A model generated the notes under the pieces. It did not search any database and was not told where the DNA came from. It saw only the letters and a list, made by a program, of their open reading frames with translations. DNA of 64,000 nucleotides from Planctomycetota bacterium (GTDB taxonomy: Bacteria > Planctomycetota > B15-G4): positions 25,963 to 89,962 of the forward strand of contig JAQWOM010000051.1 in assembly GCA_029245865.1 (NCBI GenBank), given 5' to 3'. Of the stretch, positions 25,463-34,952 are shown one piece after another; positions within the stretch are counted from its first letter, which is position 1; each line of letters begins with the position of its first letter. A program made the position numbers and the translations under genes.

Positions 25463-26839
25463 TCACACCGCCGGGAATCTCACGGTCTTCAAGTTCGTGA
25501 ACTCGCGAAATCCGTTTGCACCCAGCTCGCGTCCAAATCCGCTGGCTTTGATGCCTCCGAATGGAATCCGTGGGTCGGACATGACCATCGTATTCACGGC
25601 ACAGTTTCCGACCTGAAAATGGTCGGCTGCTAACCGCGCTCCGCGCTCTGCATCCGCTGTAAAGATCGCGGCGCCAAGACCGAATGGTGTTGCATTGGCG
25701 AGTCCAAAGGCGTGCTCCTCATCAACTGCCGGCACCACGGCTGCCACAGGCCCAAAGGTTTCTTCATCGAAAGCGGGCATTCCCGGCTGGACGCCGGCAA
25801 GCACGGTCGGCGGGTAGTAAGCGCCAGGCCCATCGGGAACTTTTCCACCAAGCAGCAATCGAGCCCCGGAGAGCACGCTCTTTCGGACCTGTTCGTGCAG
25901 TGCGTCTCGTAGATCGCGCCTCGCGAGAGGGCCGATGTCTACAGGGTCTGCACCCAAAGGGTCACCCCAGCTCTGAGACTCCATGAAAGCTACCAGCCGA
26001 GCCGTGAAATCTTTTCGAACAGCGTCCACAACGATGAAACGTTTCGCGGCGATACAACTCTGTCCGGAATTCTGGAGACGGGACTTCGCGCAACACTGAA
26101 CTGCCAAGTCAATATCGGCGTCTTCCAAGACGACGTAAGGGTCGCTTCCCCCGAGTTCCAGAACACACTTCTTCAACGCGTCACCCGCAGCGGCGGCAAC
26201 CGTCGAGCCAGCCCGTGTCGAGCCCGTCAACGAAACTGCAGCCACTTCAGGTCTTGCCACCAATCGACCCACTCGATCCTCATCGAGAGTCAGGTTGGCA
26301 AACAATCCCTCCGGCAAGCCGGCATCGCGAGTCATTTCCGCCATGGCTTCTGCGCACCCCTGCACGCTTGGCGCGTGCTTGAGCAACATCCCGTTCCCTG
26401 CCATCGATGCCGGAGCCAAGCAACGGATCACTTGCCAGAACGGGAAATTCCACGGCATCACCGCCAACACCAAACCCAGCGGGCGATAGGTCAACAGCAC
26501 GCGTTCGCCGTCGAGATCTACAAAGTCATCCACCAGGCAGTCGGCCGCATTCTCACTCACCCAGCGACAGGCGGACGCACATTTCAAGACCTCCGCGCGG
26601 CCCTGCGGCAACGGCTTTCCCATCTCTTGAGCCATCAGATGGGCCAGCTCTGCCTCGCGCTGCTCGAATTGTTCTGACAGAGCTTGAAGCGGGAGGGCTC
26701 TCTCTTCAAACGGCAAGCTCGCCCAGAACTCCTGCGCCTGACTTGCAGCCATAAGCGTCACATCGAGATCAGCCTCCGACATCTCCGACCAGACCCGCAG
26801 CACGGTGTCGTTCGCTGGATTCACGGATTCGATTGGCAC
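25463..26839 (-). CDS. NAD(P)-dependent aldehyde dehydrogenase, succinate-semialdehyde dehydrogenase type
   Basis: A 458-residue ALDH-superfamily enzyme. It has MPWNFPFWQVIRCLAPA (cofactor/active-site Asn), SLTGSTRAGSTVAAAAG, the general base Glu228 (LELGGSDPYVVLEDADID) and the nucleophile Cys262 (NSGQSCIAAKRFIV). It resembles GabD/YneI-type succinate-semialdehyde dehydrogenases, which are of this length. The true aldehyde is not provable from sequence. It stands convergent to the S9 peptidase gene (32 bp gap) and has no gabT beside it. Confidence 0.9.
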   Translation of the reverse strand: MPIESVNPANDTVLRVWSEMSEADLDVTLMAASQAQEFWASLPFEERALPLQALSEQFEQREAELAHLMAQEMGKPLPQGRAEVLKCASACRWVSENAADCLVDDFVDLDGERVLLTYRPLGLVLAVMPWNFPFWQVIRCLAPASMAGNGMLLKHAPSVQGCAEAMAEMTRDAGLPEGLFANLTLDEDRVGRLVARPEVAAVSLTGSTRAGSTVAAAAGDALKKCVLELGGSDPYVVLEDADIDLAVQCCAKSRLQNSGQSCIAAKRFIVVDAVRKDFTARLVAFMESQSWGDPLGADPVDIGPLARRDLRDALHEQVRKSVLSGARLLLGGKVPDGPGAYYPPTVLAGVQPGMPAFDEETFGPVAAVVPAVDEEHAFGLANATPFGLGAAIFTADAERGARLAADHFQVGNCAVNTMVMSDPRIPFGGIKASGFGRELGANGFREFTNLKTVRFPAV

Positions 26840-26980
26840 GCCAGCCCCCTGAAGTCCTCCACATGCTACCCAGGTTCGAGAGATTTATGCCGAACGCAGC
26901 ACCAGAGAAACTTCGCGGAACTCGAGCAACCTGCCAGTCAGCCCCTTTGACACAGCCCATCTCTCGGTATCGTGTCACAC

Positions 26981-27916
26981 ATGACCGAAACACTCACCCT
27001 CGACTGCGTGCAAGCCGCTGCCAAGCGAATTGCATCCCACATTCTTCGCACACCCATACTCACGCGAACTCACGGTGAGGCAGAGCTGCTCCTCAAACCT
27101 GAGTCGTTGCAGTTGACTGGTGCATTCAAACTGCGTGGCGCATTCAGCCTCATGACGACGCTTCCAGTTGGAACGCCAGGTGTCGTTGCACATAGTTCAG
27201 GAAACCACGCACAAGCCGTCGCCTGTGCCGCCTCCGTACTCGGCCTGCGCGCTGTGATCGTCATGCCCTCTGATGCTCCGGAATTGAAGCGCCAACGAAC
27301 AGAGGCGTGGGGAGCAGAAGTTGTCGTCGTCGGCCCCGACAGCGACGAGCGCGCAACGCGCGCAAAAGAACTCGAAGCAAGCGAGGGGCTCATTCCAGTT
27401 CCCCCCTATGACCATCCACTTGTCGCAGCCGGCCAGGGGACAGCAGCACTCGAATTGCTGGAAGACGCAGGAACTCTCGATTGCTTTTACGCTCCGGTCA
27501 GCGGCGGCGGACTCATGGCTGGCTGCGCCACCGTGCTGCACGCCTTGCAGCCAAATATTGAGATCGTAGGCGTAGAGCCCTTGGATGGAGATGACACCGC
27601 GCGCAGCCTCGCAGCAGGTGAGCGCATCGCTGTTCCACCCCCCCGTACGATTGCCGACGGCCTTCGTGTGCGTCGACCTGGAGAGTTCACATTTGAAGTC
27701 ATACGCCAGCACGTAAAGCGCATCGAACTCGTCACCGACGAGGAGCTACGAACCAGCATGCGCTGGGCTCTGGATGAGCTTCGCCTGGTCCTGGAGCCCA
27801 GCGGAGCTGCCTCGCTTGCCGTTGCGCTTCGCGAAGGGCGAGGGCGCTGTGGAGTGCTGCTCAGCGGTGGCAATGTCGATCCGGGGCTACTAGCCAAAGT
27901 CGCCGGCGAGACCTGA
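26981..27916 (+). CDS. PLP-dependent threonine/serine dehydratase family protein
   Basis: A 311-residue fold-type II PLP enzyme. The PLP lysine is Lys50 in LQLTGAFKLRGAFS. SSGNHAQAVACAA binds the substrate carboxylate, and PVSGGGLMAGCA is the phosphate-binding glycine loop. It lacks the C-terminal ACT regulatory domain, so it resembles catabolic threonine dehydratase (TdcB) or serine racemase more than biosynthetic IlvA. ATG 26981 is preferred, but GTG 26972 is also in frame. Its stop is 9 bp from the convergent haem-binding gene. Confidence 0.9.
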   Translation: MTETLTLDCVQAAAKRIASHILRTPILTRTHGEAELLLKPESLQLTGAFKLRGAFSLMTTLPVGTPGVVAHSSGNHAQAVACAASVLGLRAVIVMPSDAPELKRQRTEAWGAEVVVVGPDSDERATRAKELEASEGLIPVPPYDHPLVAAGQGTAALELLEDAGTLDCFYAPVSGGGLMAGCATVLHALQPNIEIVGVEPLDGDDTARSLAAGERIAVPPPRTIADGLRVRRPGEFTFEVIRQHVKRIELVTDEELRTSMRWALDELRLVLEPSGAASLAVALREGRGRCGVLLSGGNVDPGLLAKVAGET

Positions 27917-27925
27917 CAAAAAAGT

Positions 27926-28393
27926 TCAGCCGGAGTTGGCCTTCGCACCGGGAAGGCTCTGCGCCCATGCCTTGAGAGTGTTCAAGTCATCCTCGCTTAG
28001 CTTTGAGTCAGCGTGAAATGGCTTGTAGAACCAAGGCGGCATATCCTCCGACTCGGTCATCTCAACGATCTCGCTGGCCATATAGACACGACGGTCTTCA
28101 GACCAGCTGCCCCACTCCGATAGATTCATTTCTTCGCGCCCTTCTTTCACATCGCGCTCCACCAACCATGACATCGGAGCGACGTAGCCGTACCACGGCC
28201 ACGCAGTCTCCTGGCTATGGCAGTTGAAACAGGCGCGTTCAAGTATCGCGAGCACTGGCGCCGGTGCCTTCAAACTCAGAGAAGCATCAGTCGGTGGATT
28301 CGTTCGATCAACGGGAACGAACTGCGCTCCGACCAAAGCCGCAGCAAGCATGATCGACAATCTCAATGGTCTTCGACGCGGTACGTCACTCAT
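27926..28393 (-). CDS. Small exported haem-binding protein (Haem_bd type, CxxCH)
   Basis: A 155-residue protein with an N-terminal hydrophobic export segment (LRLSIMLAAALVGAQF) and one c-type haem motif, Cys55-Phe-Asn-Cys58-His59, in ERACFNCHSQETAWPWYG. WPWYGYVAPMSWLVERDVKEGR and PPWFYKPFHADSKLSEDD are typical of the Haem_bd family found in Bacteroidetes and PVC bacteria. It is probably anchored in or released to the periplasm, carrying electrons or sensing haem ligands. ATG 28393 has a GGAAGGA site ~9 nt upstream. The region upstream carries a run of nine G on the plus strand (~28456-28464). Confidence 0.85.
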   Translation of the reverse strand: MSDVPRRRPLRLSIMLAAALVGAQFVPVDRTNPPTDASLSLKAPAPVLAILERACFNCHSQETAWPWYGYVAPMSWLVERDVKEGREEMNLSEWGSWSEDRRVYMASEIVEMTESEDMPPWFYKPFHADSKLSEDDLNTLKAWAQSLPGAKANSG

Positions 28394-28634
28394 GATTTTT
28401 ATTCCTTCCGAGAAGGGCGTTCTCTGCGCGAGACAAATGACGAGCCCGCCGCCACGGGGGGGGGCACATCGCCTTAGCAGCTTAAGAAGGATTCCAATCC
28501 AGAAACACTTTCGAATCGATTCTCGGCCTGTCGAAGCATCGACTTGCACTTGAATACGTAAGATTTCTCGGACGTAGGCCCATTTAGTCACTCGGCCTGG
28601 AGAGTTGGCACTCCGTCCTGCTACTTTGCAGCGC

Positions 28635-28916
28635 ATGGCAAACGACGGCGTCTTTCATCCAGGTCACGACCAACTCCACGGCAAAACTGTGGTCCTCTTC
28701 ACCACCGGAGCTCGAACCTACATCGGTCGCTGGGGCGAAGAGGCTGATGGAGTCGTTCACATGATGGGCGTCGCAGTGCACGAGGTCGGCACTGACGAGG
28801 GCACGCGTGATGAATGGGTTGCCAAAAGCAAGAAATTCGGGTTCGCGGTCACGGCGAACGGCGCGACGATTCCGCGTGATGAGATTGAAAAAGTCGCCTA
28901 TCTGAGTGATGCGTAG
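28635..28916 (+). CDS. Small conserved-looking hypothetical protein
   Basis: A 93-residue soluble protein starting at ATG 28635. It reads as a compact beta-rich domain (KTVVLFTTGARTYIGRWGEE, GVVHMMGVAVHEVG, KFGFAVTANGATIPRDEIEKVAYLSD), with a closing pattern like many small SH3-type or Sm-like regulators. I do not recognise the family. It stands between two convergent or divergent redox genes (Haem_bd and the TlpA-like protein) but shares no operon with them. Codon use is like its neighbours. Confidence 0.6.
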   Translation: MANDGVFHPGHDQLHGKTVVLFTTGARTYIGRWGEEADGVVHMMGVAVHEVGTDEGTRDEWVAKSKKFGFAVTANGATIPRDEIEKVAYLSDA

Positions 28917-28978
28917 ATTCCACTCAACGCATCACCGGGCCACAAACACGACTGGATACGACCTCAACAGCAATGCGC

Positions 28979-30181
28979 TCATGGATTGAGTGCAGCCTCA
29001 ATGGCCCGGCGAAGAGCCGCTTCATCAAGAGGTTTGAATCCTCGTGAGGCGTAAACCACGACACCTTCCTTGTTCAACACGTAGCAGGTCGGCAGCGACC
29101 GAACAGCGTAAGAAGATCCGATCGCCTCGCCATTGAGAAGCAGGCCGTAGTTGTAGCCCTTCGAGTTCATCATCTCCTCAGGGTTGCCACCTCGCTCACT
29201 GGTGCTGATGCCCACCACTTTCACGTCCTTGGCAGCATAGTCCTCGTGAATTTTTTGCAGCATCGGCATCGCCCGGCGACAGGGCGGGCACCAGGTGGCC
29301 CAGAAGTCCAGAACAACCACTTGCCCCTGCAGATCTGCCAGGCGAACCGTCTCACCACCAGGCGCTTTCAAGGCGAAATCGGGCGCCACCTTCCCACGCA
29401 TGAGTAAGCCATCGAGACCGTACTGTGGGAGTGGTTTGCTCGCCGGACTGGAACGAGTCGCACTCACATCGACCGTGCGCCATCCCGCCGGTGTTGCCAG
29501 CCTGAAGTCTTCCGGCTCCAGATCAGGGTTCAGTCGCAACGAGTCAATTTCCAGGCGGGCCACACCCCCTCCCTCTGCAGTCAAGAGGTCTCGCTCCACG
29601 GCTCGCGGCAAGTGGTCCGAACGAGCGATAAACCAGCGTGCCGACAACCCTTTCCTCCCGGGCACGACCAACACGTCACACAACTCACCCGAAACCTCTG
29701 ACGTACCGGCAAGGGACACAGAATGTCCGTCTCCCGCGACATTGAACGGGCGCGGGATAATGAAGTTTTCGATCAAGACGGGATCAGAAAAACTAATCAA
29801 TTGATCATGCGCCGAATTGCCCCTTCCGAAGAAGAGAACTTGTTCGGCCCGATTCGCGATCTGGTAGAGATCTCCCATTCTCGCAACGGTGAACTCGAGA
29901 GGCTCCTGCGTTTTCTTCGTCGGCGTGAGTGTCCCCGCCATGAAATGGTACGGCCCGCCATCTGAATCTGCGGCCAGGAGTCGGGCCATGCCCTCGATTT
30001 CCGATGTCATCGCTGAAGCAGTGCCCGAGTTGCTAAGCCTGAATGTGTACTCAACGCTTTGGACACCAAGGGCCGCTTCACGCGCCTGGTTCAGCACATC
30101 AACCGCGACAGGTTTCCCAACTTCATCGGCCTGCCCCATCAGCGCGACAAAACATGAAATCAACAACCGAAGCATGAGCAT
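28979..30181 (-). CDS. Exported LolA-like/thioredoxin (TlpA) fusion protein
   Basis: A 400-residue protein from ATG 30181 with a signal peptide (MLMLRLLISCFVALMGQA). Residues ~25-240 resemble a LolA/DUF2092-type beta half-barrel (VQSVEYTFRLSNSG, DHLPRAVERDLLT, DFRLATPAGW). Residues ~265-400 are a TlpA/ResA-type thioredoxin domain with an intact WCPPC (297-301) in VVLDFWATWCPPCRRAMP and the cis-Pro LPTCYVLNKEG. It should act as a periplasmic thiol-disulfide reductant, perhaps for cytochrome c maturation, since many CxxCH proteins are encoded nearby. Unlike the selenothioredoxin-like gene in this window, it uses Cys. A 10-bp inverted repeat lies just upstream of the start. Confidence 0.88.
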   Translation of the reverse strand: MLMLRLLISCFVALMGQADEVGKPVAVDVLNQAREAALGVQSVEYTFRLSNSGTASAMTSEIEGMARLLAADSDGGPYHFMAGTLTPTKKTQEPLEFTVARMGDLYQIANRAEQVLFFGRGNSAHDQLISFSDPVLIENFIIPRPFNVAGDGHSVSLAGTSEVSGELCDVLVVPGRKGLSARWFIARSDHLPRAVERDLLTAEGGGVARLEIDSLRLNPDLEPEDFRLATPAGWRTVDVSATRSSPASKPLPQYGLDGLLMRGKVAPDFALKAPGGETVRLADLQGQVVVLDFWATWCPPCRRAMPMLQKIHEDYAAKDVKVVGISTSERGGNPEEMMNSKGYNYGLLLNGEAIGSSYAVRSLPTCYVLNKEGVVVYASRGFKPLDEAALRRAIEAALNP

Positions 30182-30495
30182 GGTGAACCCTTGACGGACG
30201 AAGGAGGCGGGGCGCCCATCATAGTCCGTCAAGACTGTGCGAACCTTCTGCTCTCTTCACGAGCGAACACAGCCAGAGACGGCAAAGACTCCAGATCGGC
30301 CTTTTTCGCGTCAATCTCAAGCTCACCGCCATCCATCCCCCATCGGAGACCTCTGACGGAAGATTCATTCGCACACGGCCCCCTGCCCTGCTTCAGCCTG
30401 GGCGAGAGGCACACCGGCAAGCACTCACGGCGGGTATCATGTCTGGAACCCTGCCTCGTGTGCACGGTCGCGCCCACAGGGCTCAAGGAGCTTCC
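30182..30495. other. Divergent intergenic region between the TlpA-like and sugar isomerase-like genes
   Basis: A 314-bp region with no convincing gene, separating two divergent starts. It holds a perfect inverted repeat next to the TlpA-like start (listed separately) and a TATGAT-like -10 element on the minus strand inside the repeat interval. No other clear signal is seen. Confidence 0.5.
30190..30233. promoter_or_regulatory. Perfect 10-bp inverted repeat upstream of the TlpA-like gene (possible operator)
   Basis: CTTGACGGAC (30190-30199) and GTCCGTCAAG (30224-30233) are exact inverse complements, 24 bp apart. The repeat begins 9 bp from the ATG of the minus-strand gene, and a TATGAT lies in between on that strand. 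It could be an operator straddling the promoter or a leader hairpin that would hinder ribosome access. Confidence 0.45.
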
Positions 30496-31437
30496 ATGAC
30501 ACCGCCCTCTTCTCGCCGGCTGTTTCTGAAGTCTGCCACTGCCTTCGGCGTCGGCCTGGCAGCGACACCTTTTCATAACGTCGCCGCTCTCTCGTTCAAC
30601 CAAAGTGCAGAGCCAACCAAACAAGCATTGCCATTTCGCATCTCTCTTGCGCAGTGGTCATTGCACCGGGCGCACTTCGAGGGCCGCATGACGGCGCTAG
30701 ACTTCGCCGCCAGCGCACGCGGGTTTGACCTTGATGCCATCGAATACGTGAATGCTTTCTTCAAAGATCGCGCCACAGACTTTGACTACCTCCGCGAGCT
30801 AAAATCGCGCGCCGACGATCAGGGCGTCCAAAGCTTACTCATCATGATCGACGGCGAAGGCGAACTCGCCCACGCGGATAAAGCTCTTCGCAGACAAGCG
30901 ATCGAAAATCATCTCAAGTGGATCGCAGCCGCATCCTTCCTTGGATGTCATTCCATCCGAGTCAATGCAGCTGGCAGCGGAGATGCCGATCAAATGCGCC
31001 ATCGCGCAGCAGAGTCACTCGATCATCTCGCCGCCTACGGCGAACCGTACGGCATATCTGTCATCGTCGAAAACCATGGGGGCCGGTCTTCTAATGGCGC
31101 TTGGCTTGCTAGCGTCATGGCTGAAGCTGAACACAAAGGCGTTGGCACCCTGCCAGACTTTGGAAACTTTCGAATTGACTCGGAGCGTCACTACGACCCT
31201 TACCTGGGCGTTGAGGAACTCATGCCATACGCAAAAGCCGTCAGCGCCAAGTCATACGACTTCGATGACACTGGCGAAGAGACAGCGATTGACTACCAGC
31301 GCATGCTCCGTCTCGTCACAAATGCAGGCTACGACGGATACGTTGGCATCGAATATGAGGGGTCGCGACTGCCCGAAGAAGAAGGCATTCGTGCAACCAA
31401 AACTCTGCTGGAGAAGGTTCGTGCAGAACTCGCTTGA
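30496..31437 (+). CDS. Tat-exported sugar phosphate isomerase/epimerase-like protein (xylose-isomerase-like TIM barrel)
   Basis: A 313-residue protein with a twin-arginine leader (SSRRLFLKSATAFGVGLAA) and a TIM-barrel AP_endonuc_2-like domain. It shows RISLAQWSLHRAHFEGRM, IEYVNAFFKD, IVENHGGRSSNGAWLASVM (metal-ligand Glu/His), GTLPDFGNFRI (metal Asp), AVSAKSYDFDD (metal ligand) and VGIEYEGSRLPEEEGI (metal Glu). The family isomerises sugars or hydroxypyruvate. Exported members are common in Planctomycetota next to CxxCH proteins and sulfatases, as here. AAGGAG (30485-30490) precedes ATG 30496. Its last 17 bp overlap the start of the next gene. Confidence 0.87.
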   Translation: MTPPSSRRLFLKSATAFGVGLAATPFHNVAALSFNQSAEPTKQALPFRISLAQWSLHRAHFEGRMTALDFAASARGFDLDAIEYVNAFFKDRATDFDYLRELKSRADDQGVQSLLIMIDGEGELAHADKALRRQAIENHLKWIAAASFLGCHSIRVNAAGSGDADQMRHRAAESLDHLAAYGEPYGISVIVENHGGRSSNGAWLASVMAEAEHKGVGTLPDFGNFRIDSERHYDPYLGVEELMPYAKAVSAKSYDFDDTGEETAIDYQRMLRLVTNAGYDGYVGIEYEGSRLPEEEGIRATKTLLEKVRAELA

Positions 31438-34400
31438 GCCAGCCGCGCTGCTCATCGGCGCTCTCTTGTTTGCATCAAACCAGCTCGCCGCAACCACACT
31501 TCCCACAAAACTGACTCAGGACAGCGCGGGCACGAATCACGCACTCTCCACCGATCAAGATTACGCACCCACGGTTCAATCGGCTTCCGGTGAAGGGGCC
31601 TCTCGACTGCTGGACTTCGATACTGGGGACGGCCTTGAGGTTCGCCTCTGGGCCGCCGAACCTCTGCTGGCCAATCCCGTCTGCTTGACGATCGACGAGA
31701 AAGGCGACATCTACGTCGGAGAAACCTTTCGCCACACGGACGGCGTCCTGGACATACGCGAACACACCGACTGGCTTGCCGACGACTTCGCCTGCGAAAC
31801 CGTCGAGGCGCGCGTTGCCCTCATGGAACGCATTCTCGGTGACGGATTCGAAGCGATGGGCGAAGAACATGAGCGCATCCGCTTGCTGACCGACACGAAC
31901 CGTGACGGTCAAGCCGACACATCCATTGTGTACGCCGATGGCTTTGCACAACCGGCTGTCGGCATTGGCGCAGGACTCTTGGCCCATCAAGGTGAGGTGT
32001 TTTACACCTGCATTCCGGAGCTTTGGTCACTGAGAGACAGCGACGGCGATGGCATCGCAGAAACAAAAAAGATCCTCAGTCAAGGTTACGGCGTCCGCAT
32101 CGGCTACCTCGGCCATGACCTTCATGGCCTGCGCCTCGGACATGACGGGCGACTCTGGTTTTCTATTGGAGACCGAGGCCTGCATGTCGAAACAGAGAGC
32201 AACACATTGCACCTCCCCAACACAGGGGCTGTGTTGCGCTGCGAACCAGATGGCAGCGAACTCGAAATCATGCACACGGGTTTGCGTAATCCTCAGGAGC
32301 TGGCGTTCAACGACTTTGGCGACCTCTTCGTAGGCGATAACAATGCCGACAACGGCGACCGCGCTCGCATCGTCCAAATCATCGAGGGGGGTGACTCCGG
32401 CTGGCGCGGGCCCTATCAATGGGTAGCCAATGCGGGATACTGGAACTCAGAAAATCGCTGGCACACCTGGCACGAGACTCAGCCGGCCTTCTTGCTGCCG
32501 CCTCTCGACCATCTCAGCGCCGGGCCCTCGGGCTTCACCCACGAACCCGGGGCAACGCTCACTGCCGAATACGCCGACAACTTCTTCCTTTGCGACTTTC
32601 AAGGCACTCAAAGCGGCAGCGGGATCTTTGCATTCGAATTGCTGCCCGAAGGTGCCGGGTTTTCGATGTCCGAGCCCACGCAACCTCTCTGGGGGTTGCT
32701 CGCTACAGACTGTGAGTTCGGCCCGGACGGTGCTCTGTATGTCACCGACTGGGTCCAAGGCTGGGGCAAGACCGGCAAGGGCCGTGTTTACCGACTCAGT
32801 GATGCCGAGCCCGACACCCTTCGTGCAAACCTTATTGCAAACACACGCGAGCTGTTGCGCCTGGGAATGGATCAAAGACCAGACAGCGAATTGTCTCAAC
32901 TTCTTTCTCACGGTGACGCGCGAGTCCGACTCGCAGCCCAACTTGAACTCACAACACGTGGTTCAAGCGGCCTCGCCGCTCTTTCAAAAGTCGCACAAGC
33001 CCCTGCAGATCAGTCTCTAGAAGATCCGCAAAACTCTCTGGTTCTTGATCGCAACGACCTCTCAACGCTGCATGCCCTCTGGGGGCTTGGCATTCTCGCT
33101 CGCCGAGATGAAGCGTCACGCGATGCATGTGTTGACGTGCTGTTGGACGTAGCAACAAATCGAATGGGAGAGGTCCGCGCGCAAGCCATCAAGACGCTGG
33201 GGGATCTACGCGAACCTTCGGCAGCTTCTCTCTGCATCTCAAGCCTTGAGGACCCCGCTCCGCGCGTGCGGCGGGAAGCGGCCCTGGCATGCGGCCGAAT
33301 CAGAGCATCAGAGGCTGTCGAGCCACTCGCCAAACTCGTACGGGATGTCGGGAATTCGGATCCGGTGCTTCGTCACGCCGGCACCATGGGACTCCTCGGA
33401 TGCGCGGATGCCATGCAGCTTGAAACGCTCGCACGTGACGAACACCGCGAAGCGCGTTTAGCCGCCTTGCTTGTGATGCGTCGTCGCGAAAGCGCCGCAC
33501 TGACTCAGTTTCTCGATGACCCAGACCCACTGCTTGTCCACGAAGCGGCTCGCGCCATTCACGACGGGCCTGTCGAGGCCGCGCTGCCCGACCTCGCGAA
33601 TCGCCTGCTGAACGAAAGCTGGCACGATCGCTTCGGCCTCAAAGATGGTGAGCACGCAATCGAGGAAGGTTCGGGCGACCCTGACTTACTCTGGCGCCGA
33701 AGCATGAACGCGGCCTATCACATCGGCGGCCAAGAGTACGCCGAACAGCTTGTGCGATTCGCACAACTTCAAAGCATCGATGCTGCTTTGCGTGCAGAAG
33801 CCATAGACCTCCTCGGCACCTGGGGGCAACCCGATCCACTCGATCGATTGACCGGATATTATTGGCCTATCTCCGAGCGTGACGATTCAGCCATCGCCGA
33901 CCTGGCACTCGCCTTGAGTGAACTGGTTGACCACGAGACACCTGATGAAGTGCTCATATCCTGGGCAAAATTGGTGCAAGGCCTCGCGGTTGCCGAAGAA
34001 GAAAACACACCAGCACTTTCTGAAGAAATCGCGGAGCAGCTCGCAAAATTAACTTCTAAGCAAAGCGCTGGAGTGGCGGCACGTGTGAGCGCACTTCAAG
34101 CCCTGGAGGTCATCGCGCCCGACAACCTCAAAGAGATTGTCTCTTTTGCCCTGGAGTCGCAGGACCCTGAGATACGCGCCGCTGCGCTTTCTGCGCTTGA
34201 GAGCTTGTCGTTATCAGACGTCATGCCACGCCTTCCAGCACTGCTCGATCATGGGGAAATGCCCGAGCATAGAATGGCCTTGAGGATTCTGGGCGAGGCC
34301 GACGACCCCCGCGCTGATGAGTGGCTCGCAGGCGAGTTGCGCAAACTTCGCAGCCATGGCTACCCAGAAGAACTGACTCTAGACCTTGTGCTCGCGGCCG

Positions 34401-34927
34401 AGTCTCGCGAATCGCCCACAGTGCAAGCGCTGCTGGCAGAGAACTCTGATCAAAACAACGCAGACTCAGCGCTTGCCCCCTGGATGAATAGCCTCTTCGG
34501 TGGCGATGCAACTCTTGGCCGTGCGGTGTTCGAGCAAACAGAGATGCAATGTGTCCGCTGCCATGAAGCAGACGAAGGTGCAACGGCGGTGGGGCCGAAC
34601 CTCACAGAAGTCAGCAAGCGCCTCTCTCGACTTCAGATCCTCGAAGCGCTCATTGCTCCCAATCGGCGAACTGCTCCCGGTTACGGAGCAAGCAAGGTTG
34701 TGCTGAATGATGACCGCGTGCTCTCCGGCCGAATCCTCGAAGAGGGTCTCGGTGAGGATGGAATCCTGCGGCTCACGCTGCAGGATTCGAACGGTGTCAT
34801 CACAGAAATTCCCGTGGCAAATGTGAGCGAGCGCCAGCCTGGAATCTCGGCCATGCCGGAAGGGCTCGCCGCCGGACTCACCCGAGCGCAGATGCGCGAC
34901 TTGATCGAATACGTGGCAAACCAATAG
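31421..34927 (+). CDS. Large exported PVC-type CxxCH haem protein: beta-propeller, HEAT repeats, cytochrome c
   Basis: An 1168-residue protein. The start is GTG 31421 with GGAG 7 nt ahead, inside the end of the preceding gene and directly encoding a signal peptide (LIGALLFASNQLAA). The frame is open to 30941, but that upstream part is a shadow of the isomerase gene. Residues ~65-470 form a PVC-type membrane-bound dehydrogenase/propeller domain (LWAAEPLLANPVCLTIDEKG, RLLTDTNRDGQAD, GLRNPQELAFNDFGDLFVGDNN). Residues ~480-1000 are HEAT-like repeats (VRREAALACGRIRASEAVEPLA). Residues ~1020-1168 are a cytochrome c domain with Cys1044-Val-Arg-Cys1047-His1048 and a trailing DVRVLSG-like strand. It is likely an exported dehydrogenase handling polymer-derived sugars. 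The substrate is unknown. Confidence 0.88.
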   Translation: MQNSLEPAALLIGALLFASNQLAATTLPTKLTQDSAGTNHALSTDQDYAPTVQSASGEGASRLLDFDTGDGLEVRLWAAEPLLANPVCLTIDEKGDIYVGETFRHTDGVLDIREHTDWLADDFACETVEARVALMERILGDGFEAMGEEHERIRLLTDTNRDGQADTSIVYADGFAQPAVGIGAGLLAHQGEVFYTCIPELWSLRDSDGDGIAETKKILSQGYGVRIGYLGHDLHGLRLGHDGRLWFSIGDRGLHVETESNTLHLPNTGAVLRCEPDGSELEIMHTGLRNPQELAFNDFGDLFVGDNNADNGDRARIVQIIEGGDSGWRGPYQWVANAGYWNSENRWHTWHETQPAFLLPPLDHLSAGPSGFTHEPGATLTAEYADNFFLCDFQGTQSGSGIFAFELLPEGAGFSMSEPTQPLWGLLATDCEFGPDGALYVTDWVQGWGKTGKGRVYRLSDAEPDTLRANLIANTRELLRLGMDQRPDSELSQLLSHGDARVRLAAQLELTTRGSSGLAALSKVAQAPADQSLEDPQNSLVLDRNDLSTLHALWGLGILARRDEASRDACVDVLLDVATNRMGEVRAQAIKTLGDLREPSAASLCISSLEDPAPRVRREAALACGRIRASEAVEPLAKLVRDVGNSDPVLRHAGTMGLLGCADAMQLETLARDEHREARLAALLVMRRRESAALTQFLDDPDPLLVHEAARAIHDGPVEAALPDLANRLLNESWHDRFGLKDGEHAIEEGSGDPDLLWRRSMNAAYHIGGQEYAEQLVRFAQLQSIDAALRAEAIDLLGTWGQPDPLDRLTGYYWPISERDDSAIADLALALSELVDHETPDEVLISWAKLVQGLAVAEEENTPALSEEIAEQLAKLTSKQSAGVAARVSALQALEVIAPDNLKEIVSFALESQDPEIRAAALSALESLSLSDVMPRLPALLDHGEMPEHRMALRILGEADDPRADEWLAGELRKLRSHGYPEELTLDLVLAAESRESPTVQALLAENSDQNNADSALAPWMNSLFGGDATLGRAVFEQTEMQCVRCHEADEGATAVGPNLTEVSKRLSRLQILEALIAPNRRTAPGYGASKVVLNDDRVLSGRILEEGLGEDGILRLTLQDSNGVITEIPVANVSERQPGISAMPEGLAAGLTRAQMRDLIEYVANQ

Positions 34928-34952
34928 GCCACAAGAGCGCAACCGACTTCCG

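Noticed and set aside
28456..28464. Run of nine G as a phase-variable switch
   Set aside because: It lies outside any coding region, over 60 bp upstream of the Haem_bd start, and single G or C runs of 7-9 occur several times in this GC-rich window.
30941..31420. N-terminal extension of the CxxCH haem protein back to 30941
   Set aside because: That region is the isomerase-like gene read in another frame. The signal peptide and ribosome site point to GTG 31421.
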